From Volvox africanus (taxonomy: Eukaryota; Chlorophyta; Chlorophyceae; Chlamydomonadales; Volvocaceae), in assembly GCA_030268105.1 (NCBI GenBank), contig BSDZ01000103.1, positions 2,422,501 through 2,486,500 of the forward strand: a stretch of 64,000 bases of DNA. Reading direction: 5' to 3'. The position numbers and the translations under genes are program-made. Of the stretch, positions 11,501 through 19,841 are shown in pieces (within the stretch, counting starts at the first letter, position 1; each line of letters opens with the position of its first letter). Below the pieces are notes generated by a model. It saw only the letters and a program-made list of their open reading frames with translations, did no database searches and was not told the DNA's origin.

Positions 11501-12631
11501 CTTGTCTGCACGTAGGATCGTCCTCCCCTTTGCCTGAACGAGGGCTTTGTCGTTACCCAGCAGAATTGTAGCGCCACGCTCATCGAAGATGCCTGCTGAG
11601 ATCAGCTTTACTGTCGCCTTGGGCACCACATAGACGTTCTTGAGCTCAATTTGTAGCCCTTTAACGGTGTTACTCCACATGGTATACTGCCCCACGTGCG
11701 TCGGCTGATGCCTAGAGCCATCGTAGCCAACCAACGTGAATTTTTCTTCAGGCCGTACAGCTCGCAGATCCTTCAGCTCTGACGCGTCGTAGGTAATGTG
11801 CCATTCTGACGCTGAGTCCAGGTGCCATGCGTCCGACCGTGACTCGCTTCCAACAGCATACGCCATTTTGGTGGGCTCCCTGCGCTGAAGGTTGCCCCCG
11901 CCGCGACCATTGTTTTGTTGCTGTTGATCCGCCAGACGCTTCTTGCACACTCCGATGAAGTGTCCTGGCTTACCGCAGTAGTGGCAGATGGCGTTTGATT
12001 TACTCCTCTGCTTACTTGTCTGATGACGGCTTGTAGGGTTGAATTTGCCACCACTTCGATGCGTGATGAATGCTGATGAAGACTCGTTGTTGTCCTCGTC
12101 CGGTATCACATACGCCATTAGTCGCGCGACCACTTGAGTAAAGTCCAGCTCCCCTTCTCGCATTGTGAGAGCTGTTGTTACCACATGATACTTGCTCGGA
12201 AGTCCTTTGATGACAATTGTAGAGAGCTCCGTGTCTGCGACTGTGTGTCCCACATCCAGCAAGTCGGACTGTAGCTGTCGCGCGCGGCTGATATAGATTG
12301 GCAGCTCCTCTCCATTAGCCATTTTAAAATCACTTAGCTCCTGTCGTAGTGCTACCTTTCTCGTGTTGCAGGTTGATGCGAACGTAGCCGCCAAAGCGTC
12401 CCAGGCGGCCTTCGCATTTGCCGCCCTAACAATTGTTTGGAGGTGATGGTTCTTTACGTTCTTGGCCATCACACTCTTGACCTTGTCGGAGATGATGACA
12501 TCCGCCTCTGCAATTGGTGCTTGTAGCAGGGCGCGACTGTATCCAAGCTCCGCGCACAACAATTGGAATCGTAGTTTCCAAGTTGAGTAGTTGTGTAGGT
12601 CCAGCGGCTCGTCCAGCCTATCCTTTCCCAT
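8573..12631 (-). CDS. Copia Gag-Pol polyprotein
   Basis: A single frame of 1,352 codons with an ATG at 12631. Order is Gag with a UBN2-type core; CCHC zinc knuckle near 215-229 (CHYCGKPGHFIGVC, canonical X2-X4-X4 spacing); aspartic protease with LDSA near 272; GAG-pre-integrase zinc segment (WHRRLGH ... CEPC); integrase core from about 480 (HLDVCGP); a low-complexity linker; reverse transcriptase with HVDD near 1035; and a C-terminal copia RNase H (SDSDWAGD near 1205). Integrase before RT is the copia order. The whole product comes from one frame with no shift or stop, and all catalytic motifs look present. The protease reads DSA where many copia elements have DSG. Confidence 0.95.
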   Translation of the reverse strand: MGKDRLDEPLDLHNYSTWKLRFQLLCAELGYSRALLQAPIAEADVIISDKVKSVMAKNVKNHHLQTIVRAANAKAAWDALAATFASTCNTRKVALRQELSDFKMANGEELPIYISRARQLQSDLLDVGHTVADTELSTIVIKGLPSKYHVVTTALTMREGELDFTQVVARLMAYVIPDEDNNESSSAFITHRSGGKFNPTSRHQTSKQRSKSNAICHYCGKPGHFIGVCKKRLADQQQQNNGRGGGNLQRREPTKMAYAVGSESRSDAWHLDSASEWHITYDASELKDLRAVRPEEKFTLVGYDGSRHQPTHVGQYTMWSNTVKGLQIELKNVYVVPKATVKLISAGIFDERGATILLGNDKALVQAKGRTILRADKVGRLYAIRHHAAGRSVGKGRSCAAVGSEGSKAALWHRRLGHLGYKSLERMCREHMVTGMDLDRASLEAARSRICEPCIYAKQTRGPFPSTGHKAVKPLGLIHLDVCGPMPETSIGGSRYVTTLLDDCTGFSTVAFTDTKDAVRKKVKIMIEALENMTGRRVKEARTDRGTEFLNTVLGAYFGEKGIIHGTTVGYSPEQNGAAERLNRTLLEKTRAMLTESGLPQKLWAEAMATANLLRNVSPVVGASVTPHEAFMGVKPDISHLRVFGSTAYAHVPKEKRNKLQPVSKKGVLVGYEQGRQYRILINNLISTHSTVKFDESTVGDRYEDSDEEDVEESGGVPLPGGGGDTPVNTDMDQGAAEVNHGASTSSGQTAAPQRHAGIPAAQFPRMQNTAQSRGGNGGDAMTGEGPVQQQNHNNDGADVNMQERRYPLRERKRLIEWRHEPNGRVTFGRINAAIEEEVPEPASYQEATDGPYAEEWRSAMDEEISAQLTNGTWELAKPPPGARILPCRWVYKVKRAEDGEIERYKARLVAKGYEQRAGIDYGELFAPTSRFASLRMLLAVAAAKAMPIHQLDVSTAFLNGELEEELWMQQPPGYESADPEQACRLLRSIYGLKQAPRCWYMKLAAELDKLGFKPSVADPALFIKKDEKEIVYLLVHVDDIIITSEDEAMIRRVKTEIGQAFKIRDLGEAKVFLGMEISRGAHGEVKLSQRRYIEELLQRHQLVNAKPRKTPLPPGTRALPAEDNNKELVDNTKYRALVGELNYLATSTRPDISQAMSVLARFMGNPSKVHMGLALGVLRYLAGTKELGLCYDGDGDLTMVGYSDSDWAGDPATRRSTTGYVFLLNGAAISWNSQLQRTAAASTVEAEYQATAAAVREALWLRKLTRDLGLRTQAIQIRTDSEGSMSLGNNPIMSVRSKHIDVQHHLVRERVLRKEVALSHCSTEDMVADVLTKALGEIKFKKCITAMGLAE

Positions 12632-12704
12632 TGTGAAGACCTATAAACGCGAAGATCAACACTAGAATGGGCAAAAGATGTCAGGCTCCGCGGTCAACGA
12701 TGAC

Positions 12705-12718
12705 CGGGGCTCATAACC
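12705..12718 (-). other. Copia primer-binding site, internal tRNA type
   Basis: Directly beside the 5' LTR the minus strand reads GGTTATGAGCCCCG. Its complement CGGGGCTCATAACC matches the anticodon arm of eukaryotic initiator Met tRNA (CAT anticodon in GGGCTCATAACCC), not the tRNA 3' end. Priming from an internal half of that tRNA is known for Drosophila copia. Confidence 0.75.
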
Positions 12719-12959
12719 TATTGAGACGTAGACTATCAGACATAAGGAAGCCTGACGTAATTACGAGAAAGTAGAGTTACATATTATCTGATAGTAAGGA
12801 GTCCTAATAGTTCGTTCTAGAGTCGGCACATATACTTGTGCGTATAGCACTACAAGCAGTACGAACGTGGGTCGATAGCTTACCGCCGAGTACAGCTACA
12901 ACAGCGGGATTGTTGCTAGTATGGATCGCTATATCGAACTGATATACCATTTTATAACA
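12719..12959 (-). repeat. 5' LTR of the copia element
   Basis: 241 bp, same sequence as 8217-8457. Followed at 12960-12964 by the target duplication TGAAT. Confidence 0.92.
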
Positions 12960-12964
12960 TGAAT

Positions 12965-14290
12965 ACTAGTCGTTGTACAAGAGATTGCTCTGGTGAACGC
13001 TTGTTAACATCGCTAAATCGCTACCATTATACGAATTTAGAATCTGTACATGTGGCTTACTTTATAACATAGAACTCTGAAGTGCCACACATGGCTGTTC
13101 AGGGCTACCTTTCTAATTATGGAAGGCTTTCTAATTATTGAGCAGCAAGCTGCCGGAGTTAGCAAGTGTGGGTAAGGACCGAGGAAATTTGGCAACAGCA
13201 AACCTTACACAGTAGCCAGGCAACAATCTTTCCAGATGGAGACCCAAACAAAGTCACCAAGAGCCACAGTTACACATCGAGCAGGCCCCAAAAATTAGAT
13301 AGCCTTGTCTGGTAAGCATCATAGCAGCTTGGCGTATGTGTGAAAATTGACCATGAAAACGAGCATGTGTGAGAGGTACTCTATGACCCCAAGGCTTCCC
13401 CAATACAGACATATTGCAATGCAGAATAGTTCAATCGCTGCACGGGAATGAATAGTTCAACGGATTCACGCTACAATTTTCAGCACGGTCATTATTTTGT
13501 TATTGCATCAAAAACGTCATGCACATTCCTAACCAGAATTGTTTCATGGCTCCAGAAACTCCAAGCACGTGCCTAAGCCGATGACGGCGCTGTACTGAGG
13601 GCTGCCCAGAACCCTTGCCTTCCATCCCATCCCGCTGGCCCTGGCTCCCAAGACGGGGCACATAGACGGGGCATCTCTAGTACAAACGTTGCAATGGTGA
13701 TTCTAAACATCCTCGTCACAATGAAGTCACTTCTCATTGCTACTAAAACCAGGAAGAGCCAAGCTTTGAGCCAAGCGGCTGCTGCCTTGGTCGATGCCAT
13801 CTAGCAGATCCGATGCAATGTTGCCTTCCAGTGGTTCCCTTCCAGGCATGACACACTGAAAATGTTCCTGACTTTCAGGGGAAAAGTGTTTTCGGGATGT
13901 AAAGAGTTTCATACGGGACTTTCCATCATAAGCAGAAGGCGGCTCCATTCGTTACTGAAGCAATTATTATTTCTTTACAAATATATGATTAGCTGTTGAT
14001 GCTGCAGAAATTATACATATGCTGCCTGCGCAAGCAAGGTTGTCCAATAGAACTGCTACTGTATGACATGGACGACCTGACGACTGTGTACAATGGGTGG
14101 CATTAAATGTACATATAAAGGATGTTGTAAAGCAGGGTTTCAAAACATTGTTGCTTACATGGGATTGATTGGCAGCCGCACAACCCTGGACGGAGTACGG
14201 AAGCACTACTCTTCGCTTTTAAGTAGTAAGTATGCATAAGATTTGTATTTTACTTTAACTAGTAAAAGAATAAGTTTTTTTCCTGCGTTT
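12965..14290. other. CACTA-1 interior without a recognisable gene
   Basis: About 1.3 kb of moderately AT-rich sequence between the copia insertion and the exon cluster of CACTA-1. Only short open stretches occur on either strand. I see no transposase motif, repeat array or RNA gene. It may hold decayed transposase sequence or introns. Confidence 0.5.
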
Positions 14291-14330
14291 ATTTTTGTCG
14301 TGTACGAAATACTTTATTGCCACCAACCCG

Positions 14331-15674
14331 CAGAAAAACGGCCGAAATGACGTGCCATTAGGAACTCATAATGGGCGCCCTAGCAAAGGCCAAAAGCAGC
14401 CCGCGCATGGTGAAGATGCATCGATGATGGTGCTGGCTGCCAACGCAGCTAGCATACATCAGAAGGAGAAGGAGGTCAAGGCCGCTAGACACTGACAGGT
14501 TAGTGCAAATACTAGTAGTACGGAGAGTGGATGATGGGGTGTGCAAATTACCAGGCGCGCTTAGCAAAATTATTGCTGGATGGGTGATGTACATTACGGA
14601 TCTCATATACAGGGATGTACAGATCATTAATGTCCTTTAACCTGTTTTCTCCTTTCTGTCTTTTATGTAATTGTTCCTATTCTCCCCAAACGTACTTCCT
14701 TTTTATGTAGGCAAAGAGTTCACAGCCCTCTACGACAAGGAACTCCAGCAGGAAAGCTAGGAACTCAAGCAAGGCGGCAGCAAAAAAGGTACAGCCCATT
14801 CATCCTGTCTTCCTGTTTTATTGAGCTGTAATTTTATGTTTCGTTATATTCTTTTCATTTGCTGTGTGCTTTGTCGTTTGATGTGCCATATGTCGATTTA
14901 TTTTTCTCTTTTTTGATAGAAATTGTAAGCTTGTAATTTCTCAAATCATATATGTATGCTAACGTCGGCCCTTGAAGGTAACGAAGGATGACGATGTGCG
15001 GCCATCCACGAAAGTGAGGCGACCAAGCACGGGCACCAAAAGAAAGGTACGAAATATTGAGGTCAGACATTACTTACTTTTTAATATAACCTTTTTATTA
15101 CTACCAAGTCCCTTCACGTATTTTGGACCAGCAGGTGCCGTTGGAAGACAAGTCTACGGATGACGATGACAGTTACGACCACCAGGGACAGAAGGTAATT
15201 TCCTTAGTTCAGCTTATTATCTAAACTTCCTTCATGTTTGAATGTATAATTATAATATGTGTTGTTTTGACTGATAAAGGTCAAGAGTGTTTCGGAAGGT
15301 GTGCGATGTACACGGGCACTACGTCAACGTAGGAGCTCAGGGAGTTAGCAGAAACAGGTAACAAAGTGTCCAAGTACATAGTACAGCAAATGAAAGACTA
15401 TGCTTTTAGAATGATTAGTGGTACTTAAAAGCACTGCCCACCCTAGACATGATTAAGATTATTGTAACCGGAAGTGATAATTGCTGAGTGGTGACAGCTT
15501 AATTTACATTTATACATATGTATGTAAATAAGTATAATTTTCCTTTTCTAAACTTTTCAGGAGTTGCTTGAGGAGGAGGTGAGCGAGGACCAGAAGATTG
15601 AGGACGAGCAGGATGACGCCACCACTGCGCCAGAGGAGGACGACAACAGAGAGAGTGAAATAGAATACTATTAG
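14331..15674 (+). pseudogene. Spliced accessory gene of CACTA-1 (3' exons)
   Basis: Series of small exons on the plus strand, each bounded by AG and GT: possibly 14332-14498; 14711-14788 (Ser/Lys/Arg-rich); 14979-15047 (VTKDDDVRPSTK...); 15135-15194 (VPLEDKSTDDDD...); 15281-15356; and a last exon 15561-15674 that is Glu/Asp-rich and ends EYY-stop. The exons from 14711 on join in phase 0. The exon at 15281 carries an in-frame TAG (about 15344-15346), where the copy at 24100-24177 reads on. The first exon also has a stop near its end. The product would have a basic middle and an acidic tail, like a chromatin- or DNA-binding protein, but I do not recognise the family. A link to the element's own DNA-binding protein is inference. 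Confidence 0.5.
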
Positions 15675-15699
15675 ATAGAACTAACATCTAACATGTTTG

Positions 15700-16190
15700 T
15701 TTCTAAGCTTATATTAGAGCGGGCTGCTAAATGTGCGGTGGCAGATGAAGTTAGGATGTATGTACCTAATGATGATTGAAATGATTGGTGCATGGTACAA
15801 ATGATTATTGAACTCATAAACAAATTTGATTGGCAGGATTGGATGTGTAGAAATTTGATTGTTTCGTTGAATTAATGCGTACTCACCAATGGCTGCTTAC
15901 CTGGATGCTATCCGAATATTGAACTGTAAATTATTGCCTGGAATATTTTCATCTATCAAAACTGAAATCCTATTGATATTCTTCATAACAGCTACGTACA
16001 TTATGACAGGATAGTTTCCGTACACACAAAAATAATTCTGCAGCGGGTGGGCAAAACAGCAAACAATAACAGGAACGAGAACTGAAACAGTAAAGAAATA
16101 ACCAGAACGACCAAAAGTAGTTGCAGTGAGCAAGAATGCGAGGCTGCCTCGTATGCAAAGCGAAAGTGGCGCGAATGTTGCTATCGCACG
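15700..16190. other. CACTA-1 region between gene and right end
   Basis: AT-rich sequence with no supported gene. It is conserved in CACTA-2 at about 24460-24960, so it is a standard part of the element, probably 3' untranslated and spacer sequence. Confidence 0.5.
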
Positions 16191-16723
16191 CGTAAGACCT
16201 TGCGAAAGCGTGCGAATATGTTAGTTACATGCGTTTAAAACTTTTACGCAACCCACAACTGCTACCTGTGTACGCATTATTCGCAGCATACGCAAGCATG
16301 CGTTAATGCGCGTTAATGCGCGTTAGGCGTGCGTATATTGTGCGTTAGAGAACTTTAACTTCCATGCACGCTATGTATTTGTGCTTGCGTATGGGTCTCT
16401 AACGCTTGCGTTGCGTTAGGCCTAACGCACACCTTAGAATCTATGTGGGTGCGTTTGACATTGCGTAAGTTCGCGTTAGGTTGCGTTAGCTAACGCAAAG
16501 TAAACGCAAACATTTTCGTTCCCTCCCAAAAACGTTTATTTGCGATTGCGTTAGGTGCGTTAGGATTGCGTTAGCGATACGCAAGCAATAACGCAATGCG
16601 TTTGATTTGCGTTAGGCTTTGCGTTAGCTCGCGTTAGTTCGCGTTAAGCTTGCGTTAGGCTTGCGTTAGGGGTCCCTAACGCGAGCCTAACGCGAGCTAA
16701 CGCACGAATTCCTTGTTATAGTG
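16190..16723 (+). repeat. Right subterminal and terminal repeats of CACTA-1
   Basis: Very dense GCGTTAG/CTAACGC motifs in both orientations from about 16290 to 16706, then the terminal repeat ending TTGTTATAGTG. The same block is repeated in CACTA-2 at about 24960-25513. Confidence 0.85.
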
Positions 16724-17314
16724 AGGGACACGGTTATCTACGAGCGAATGCCCAGCAGACAACGTCAGTGCACTTAAGGCGGGTCCGTAACCAACGGCAC
16801 CCCCATCAGGAGCTTCGTACCAAACGTCAACCGAGTAGGATAGGTGTGGCCACGGAGCCAACGTACCCTCCCGATCCACACCATTAAACAAAACGGTGCC
16901 CGGCTCGAACCGGTGGACATGCCGCATACCCCTTAACGATGCCTCTGCCTTGCGCCAACAGAAAGCAGGGAGTAATACACATGCGGCAGTGCCTGGATAT
17001 TGACGCCTACATCTCCTGTATATGGCCAACTGTTCCGACATCTCACGCAGAGACGAGGGGATGAACAAAACCACGTGGTTAGACAGATCGATAGACGACA
17101 GGGGACGGCGAGGTGTAAACAAATTACACAACGGGTCGAAGCAGAGAAGTCCCGTGCGTCCGTCAAGCGTGATGCGTCGCGCAATGACTCGCTCGATGTG
17201 TCCAAGTACACAAGGCAACAATGCCTTAACGGCTGGCCGTAAGGATGACCACCGACCACGCGTTAGTTCAGAAATCCCGGGTGGTGCCCCCTCCGCAGGA
17301 ACCCGGGCAAGCCC
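16724..17314 (-). CDS. pol: Pol N-terminal part of gypsy A, cut by CACTA-1
   Basis: On the minus strand the frame continues from the gag TAG (17317-17315) without any other stop through a linker of about 190 residues (LLPCVLGHIERVI... to ...SLVDNRVP) to the CACTA-1 boundary. The protease then continues at 7669. In gypsy B the same linker has lost one base. The linker contains no domain that I recognise. Being in the same frame as gag, it needs readthrough of the TAG for expression. Confidence 0.85.
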
Positions 17315-18550
17315 CTATTTCGGCTGAGGTACAAACGGCGGCATTAGAGGGCAATCCTTCGTGGAATGATTCTCCGCACACCGTAGACAAACATTGGCCA
17401 ATTTCCGACGCTCGAATTCGGAACGATTGCAATTCCATTTTGGCATAAATGTGTCGTCCGTACGAGTACGCTTCACGTTGGGGTCGGAACGCTGTGCGGC
17501 TGCCGACGACGGCGCACCACCACGCTTCCTGTTCCTAGCTGGGTCCGAGCTCGGACCTGCTCCTACTGTACCACGGACACCCGAGCTAGCGCCCCCGCGC
17601 GCCTTGCGTTGCCCGTTGCTGCGTCGCGTTGCGGCAGTAGGCGTGGGGCGGGTCGCGCCGAGGTCCTGGTCGAGAGCCACAGCTTCCCCAAGCGGATCCT
17701 GCACTTGCACGGCATTTGCACGAGGGGCAGACTTGACTTCTTCCTCGCCGGCAAGAAGTCGTATCTCCGCGCCCTTAGCAAAAGCGACCAACGCGTCATA
17801 CGACTTGATCTGCGCTCCAACCAAGTCAGTGGCGCACCATTTAGCCAAAAGTTTCGTTAGGCCTCGCCTAAACCAAAAGACACGCTCAGATTCGGTGAGG
17901 TCAGCAATGGGAGTCACAAGTGCTTCGAAGCGTGACTGGTACGCAGGTACATTTTCATCCCGACGCATGTGGTAGCTACCCGCTGCCAAAACGTTACGAG
18001 CTTCCACATCGCGTGCTTGAACCTCAGTAGCGAATCGTGCGAGCAAAGCGGCGACCAACTCGTCAAAAGTATAGCTGCCCCGGGCGTTGGTCCAATTGCG
18101 ATACCAGTCCTTCGCTGCGCCCTCGAGGGTGTTACCAACGAAGAGACACCTGATACCGTCATTATCGCCACCATGAACAGCTTGGAGGTACTTTTTAGCG
18201 TCACGCACGTACACACGAGTTGCATCGGCTATGCTATGCCCTGGTGTCTTGTCGGTCAGCGAAATATTGAGCCTAGGAACGGGAATCGACAATCTCATCA
18301 CCTCAGGGATGTCATCATGCCCTCGAGCTTGAGGTAATGGCAGAACCCTTGGTCCAGCAGTGTTGTCCATATTCGTGTTCACTGCTGAATGCGGCACAAT
18401 TAAGTGAGCAGGGGTCTGAAGGAAAAGGGGCTCTTGAGTGGCTCGCGCGCCAACAGTCTCAAGACCTCTATCCGGCGCTCTAGCAGCTACAACGAAATCG
18501 GGTTGGCTAGCTAGGCTAGTGTGCGGCGTATCGTCGTGTTCCGCGGACAT
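17315..18550 (-). CDS. gag: Gag of gypsy A
   Basis: 411 residues, same length as gag of B and about 95% identical by eye, with differences mainly in the basic linker. It has the same ATG context, the same short-spaced zinc knuckle (C-X2-C-X3-H-X4-C) and the same terminal TAG followed by an open frame into pol. It is intact, with no frameshift or stop inside. It encodes the structural protein of the virus-like particle. Confidence 0.9.
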   Translation of the reverse strand: MSAEHDDTPHTSLASQPDFVVAARAPDRGLETVGARATQEPLFLQTPAHLIVPHSAVNTNMDNTAGPRVLPLPQARGHDDIPEVMRLSIPVPRLNISLTDKTPGHSIADATRVYVRDAKKYLQAVHGGDNDGIRCLFVGNTLEGAAKDWYRNWTNARGSYTFDELVAALLARFATEVQARDVEARNVLAAGSYHMRRDENVPAYQSRFEALVTPIADLTESERVFWFRRGLTKLLAKWCATDLVGAQIKSYDALVAFAKGAEIRLLAGEEEVKSAPRANAVQVQDPLGEAVALDQDLGATRPTPTAATRRSNGQRKARGGASSGVRGTVGAGPSSDPARNRKRGGAPSSAAAQRSDPNVKRTRTDDTFMPKWNCNRSEFERRKLANVCLRCAENHSTKDCPLMPPFVPQPK

Positions 18551-19016
18551 GGAGCACGAAACGATACCCTAGTTTTGCGTAATAGAAGCCGACTTCTATC
18601 GCAAAGGCAAGAGTACAAAGCGATTCGGTGAGCCTACCGACAGTACTCTTGAGAAGATTCAGCAAACTCAGCAAGTAATTGCCCAGCTGAGTCCTGATCT
18701 CCGTAGTTTGGGCAATGAGAGTCGCCAACTGGTCCGGACGAACGCCGGTCTCAGTCGCCGCGGCAAGCAATGCCGGTGCACTGAGATTACCTGCGACTCA
18801 GAGCGTACACTTACACAACAAGTGCAGCAATCTAAGCAAAAGCAATTAAACAATTACAAACCGGAAGCGGCGGCGTCCAAAACGGCGCGGCCTAGGTCTT
18901 CGGCAAAAGTATCTAGCGGTCCTAGTGGTTCGTCGCTGGAACTCGCCATACAAAGAACCTACTTCCGATTAGACAAAGAGAGACAGTTAGGCAACGAACC
19001 TGTCTCGATACCAAAT
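18551..19016 (-). other. Gypsy A leader and primer-binding site
   Basis: Reading on the minus strand, the 5' LTR ends at 19017. After three bases comes TGGTATCGAGACAGG (19013-18999), the putative primer-binding site, one base shorter within the run than in B. The leader then carries the same short open frame and candidate splice signals as B at 691-870. Confidence 0.55.
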
Positions 19017-19841
19017 TGTTGTACCTCTCGTTCGCGTTTGCTCATGAGTATCTGCACGTCTGGAGACTATCGACACCGAAGCGCGAGCACTTGCAAGTAC
19101 AGCAAGGCAAGCGAGAGCAAACAGAGACAGCGGAAGACTTACAGACGAAGAGAGATATAACTTACGGTCTTACAGGTCGGAATGATGCAATGGACGAAAT
19201 CGCCGTCAGCGCCGGAAGCAAGCAATCATCACGCGGCGGTGATTAGCGATGTTCAGGCTTTAGCTCGGGCTAAGTAGAATATCGTATAGTAATAGTAATG
19301 TAGAACACACAAGTGTTCTCCGGTATCGAATGTCTTGTCTAGCTTAGCCGTCCTCGCATCTGTTATACTCGCAGCATCGCAGTGCCGTACGATTCACATT
19401 AGGAGGCCGATCCTAGATGTGACAACCCTACTGCGCTTAGGCGATGTCTACGCATAACAACGTATAAGCCTTTCCGGCATTCGCATGATGCAAGGGTCCG
19501 GATAACGATATCCGGTTGCGGGGCATGCATCGCGACGAGTGCGGCGCTCTCAACGTGTGCTGTAATGAAGTAATATTATATCAGATAATATTACTTATTG
19601 TTTCGTAGCACGAGCATAATGCGCACTTCAATGCTTCGGGCTTTCATGCATGCTAGGCGGATTTGCCATGATGCGATGTCGCGATGGATAATGACAACAT
19701 GCCAAATGCATATATAAATGTACACGAATACATTTATATCATGCAGATTCATTCATATGCAATGCGTTCATCACAAAAGCACTTCGCCTCGTAGGATCGC
19801 GTCGACCTACGCGTCGGCGGGAAATGAACCGTAGCACAACA
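19017..19841 (-). repeat. 5' LTR of gypsy A
   Basis: 825 bp, partner of 3312-4136. Followed on the right by the AAACT duplication (19842-19846), after which gypsy B pol resumes. Confidence 0.95.

Larger units (their letters stand above)
8217..12959 (-). mobile_element. Copia retrotransposon, apparently intact
   Basis: Ty1/copia element of 4,743 bp inside CACTA-1. Two 241-bp LTRs (8217-8457 and 12719-12959) look identical over their whole length. The 5-bp duplication TGAAT is at 8212-8216 and 12960-12964. The internal region has a primer-binding site, one long polyprotein frame and a G-rich polypurine tract beside the 3' LTR (8458-8475). Identical LTRs and an unbroken frame point to a very recent insertion, the youngest event in this stack. 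It resembles in type the Osser element described from Volvox; this is from general knowledge and was not aligned. Confidence 0.95.
7670..16723 (+). mobile_element. CACTA-1, an En/Spm-type DNA transposon
   Basis: Begins CACTATAACAA (7670-7680) and ends TTGTTATAGTG (16713-16723), the CACTA...TAGTG ends that define the superfamily. The terminal repeats continue, with 24 of 27 bases matching. A 3-bp target duplication AGG (7667-7669 and 16724-16726) sits inside the gypsy A protease gene, as expected for CACTA elements. Both ends carry dense arrays of GCGTTAG/CTAACGC motifs. Without the copia insertion (4.75 kb with one duplication) it is about 4.3 kb. I see no recognisable transposase core, only exons of an accessory-like protein near its right end, so it is probably non-autonomous or decayed. 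Confidence 0.9.
3312..19841 (-). mobile_element. Gypsy chromovirus A, split by CACTA-1
   Basis: Complete Ty3/gypsy element of the same family as B, in the opposite orientation. Reading from the right: 5' LTR 19841-19017, primer-binding site, gag 18550-17315, pol start 17314-16724, the CACTA-1 insertion (16723-7670), pol remainder 7669-4196, polypurine tract and 3' LTR 4136-3312. A 5-bp target duplication AAACT flanks it. Without the CACTA element and one AGG duplication it is about 7.47 kb. Its two 825-bp LTRs differ at only a few bases and its pol shows no frameshift, so before the CACTA insertion it was probably functional. Confidence 0.95.
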
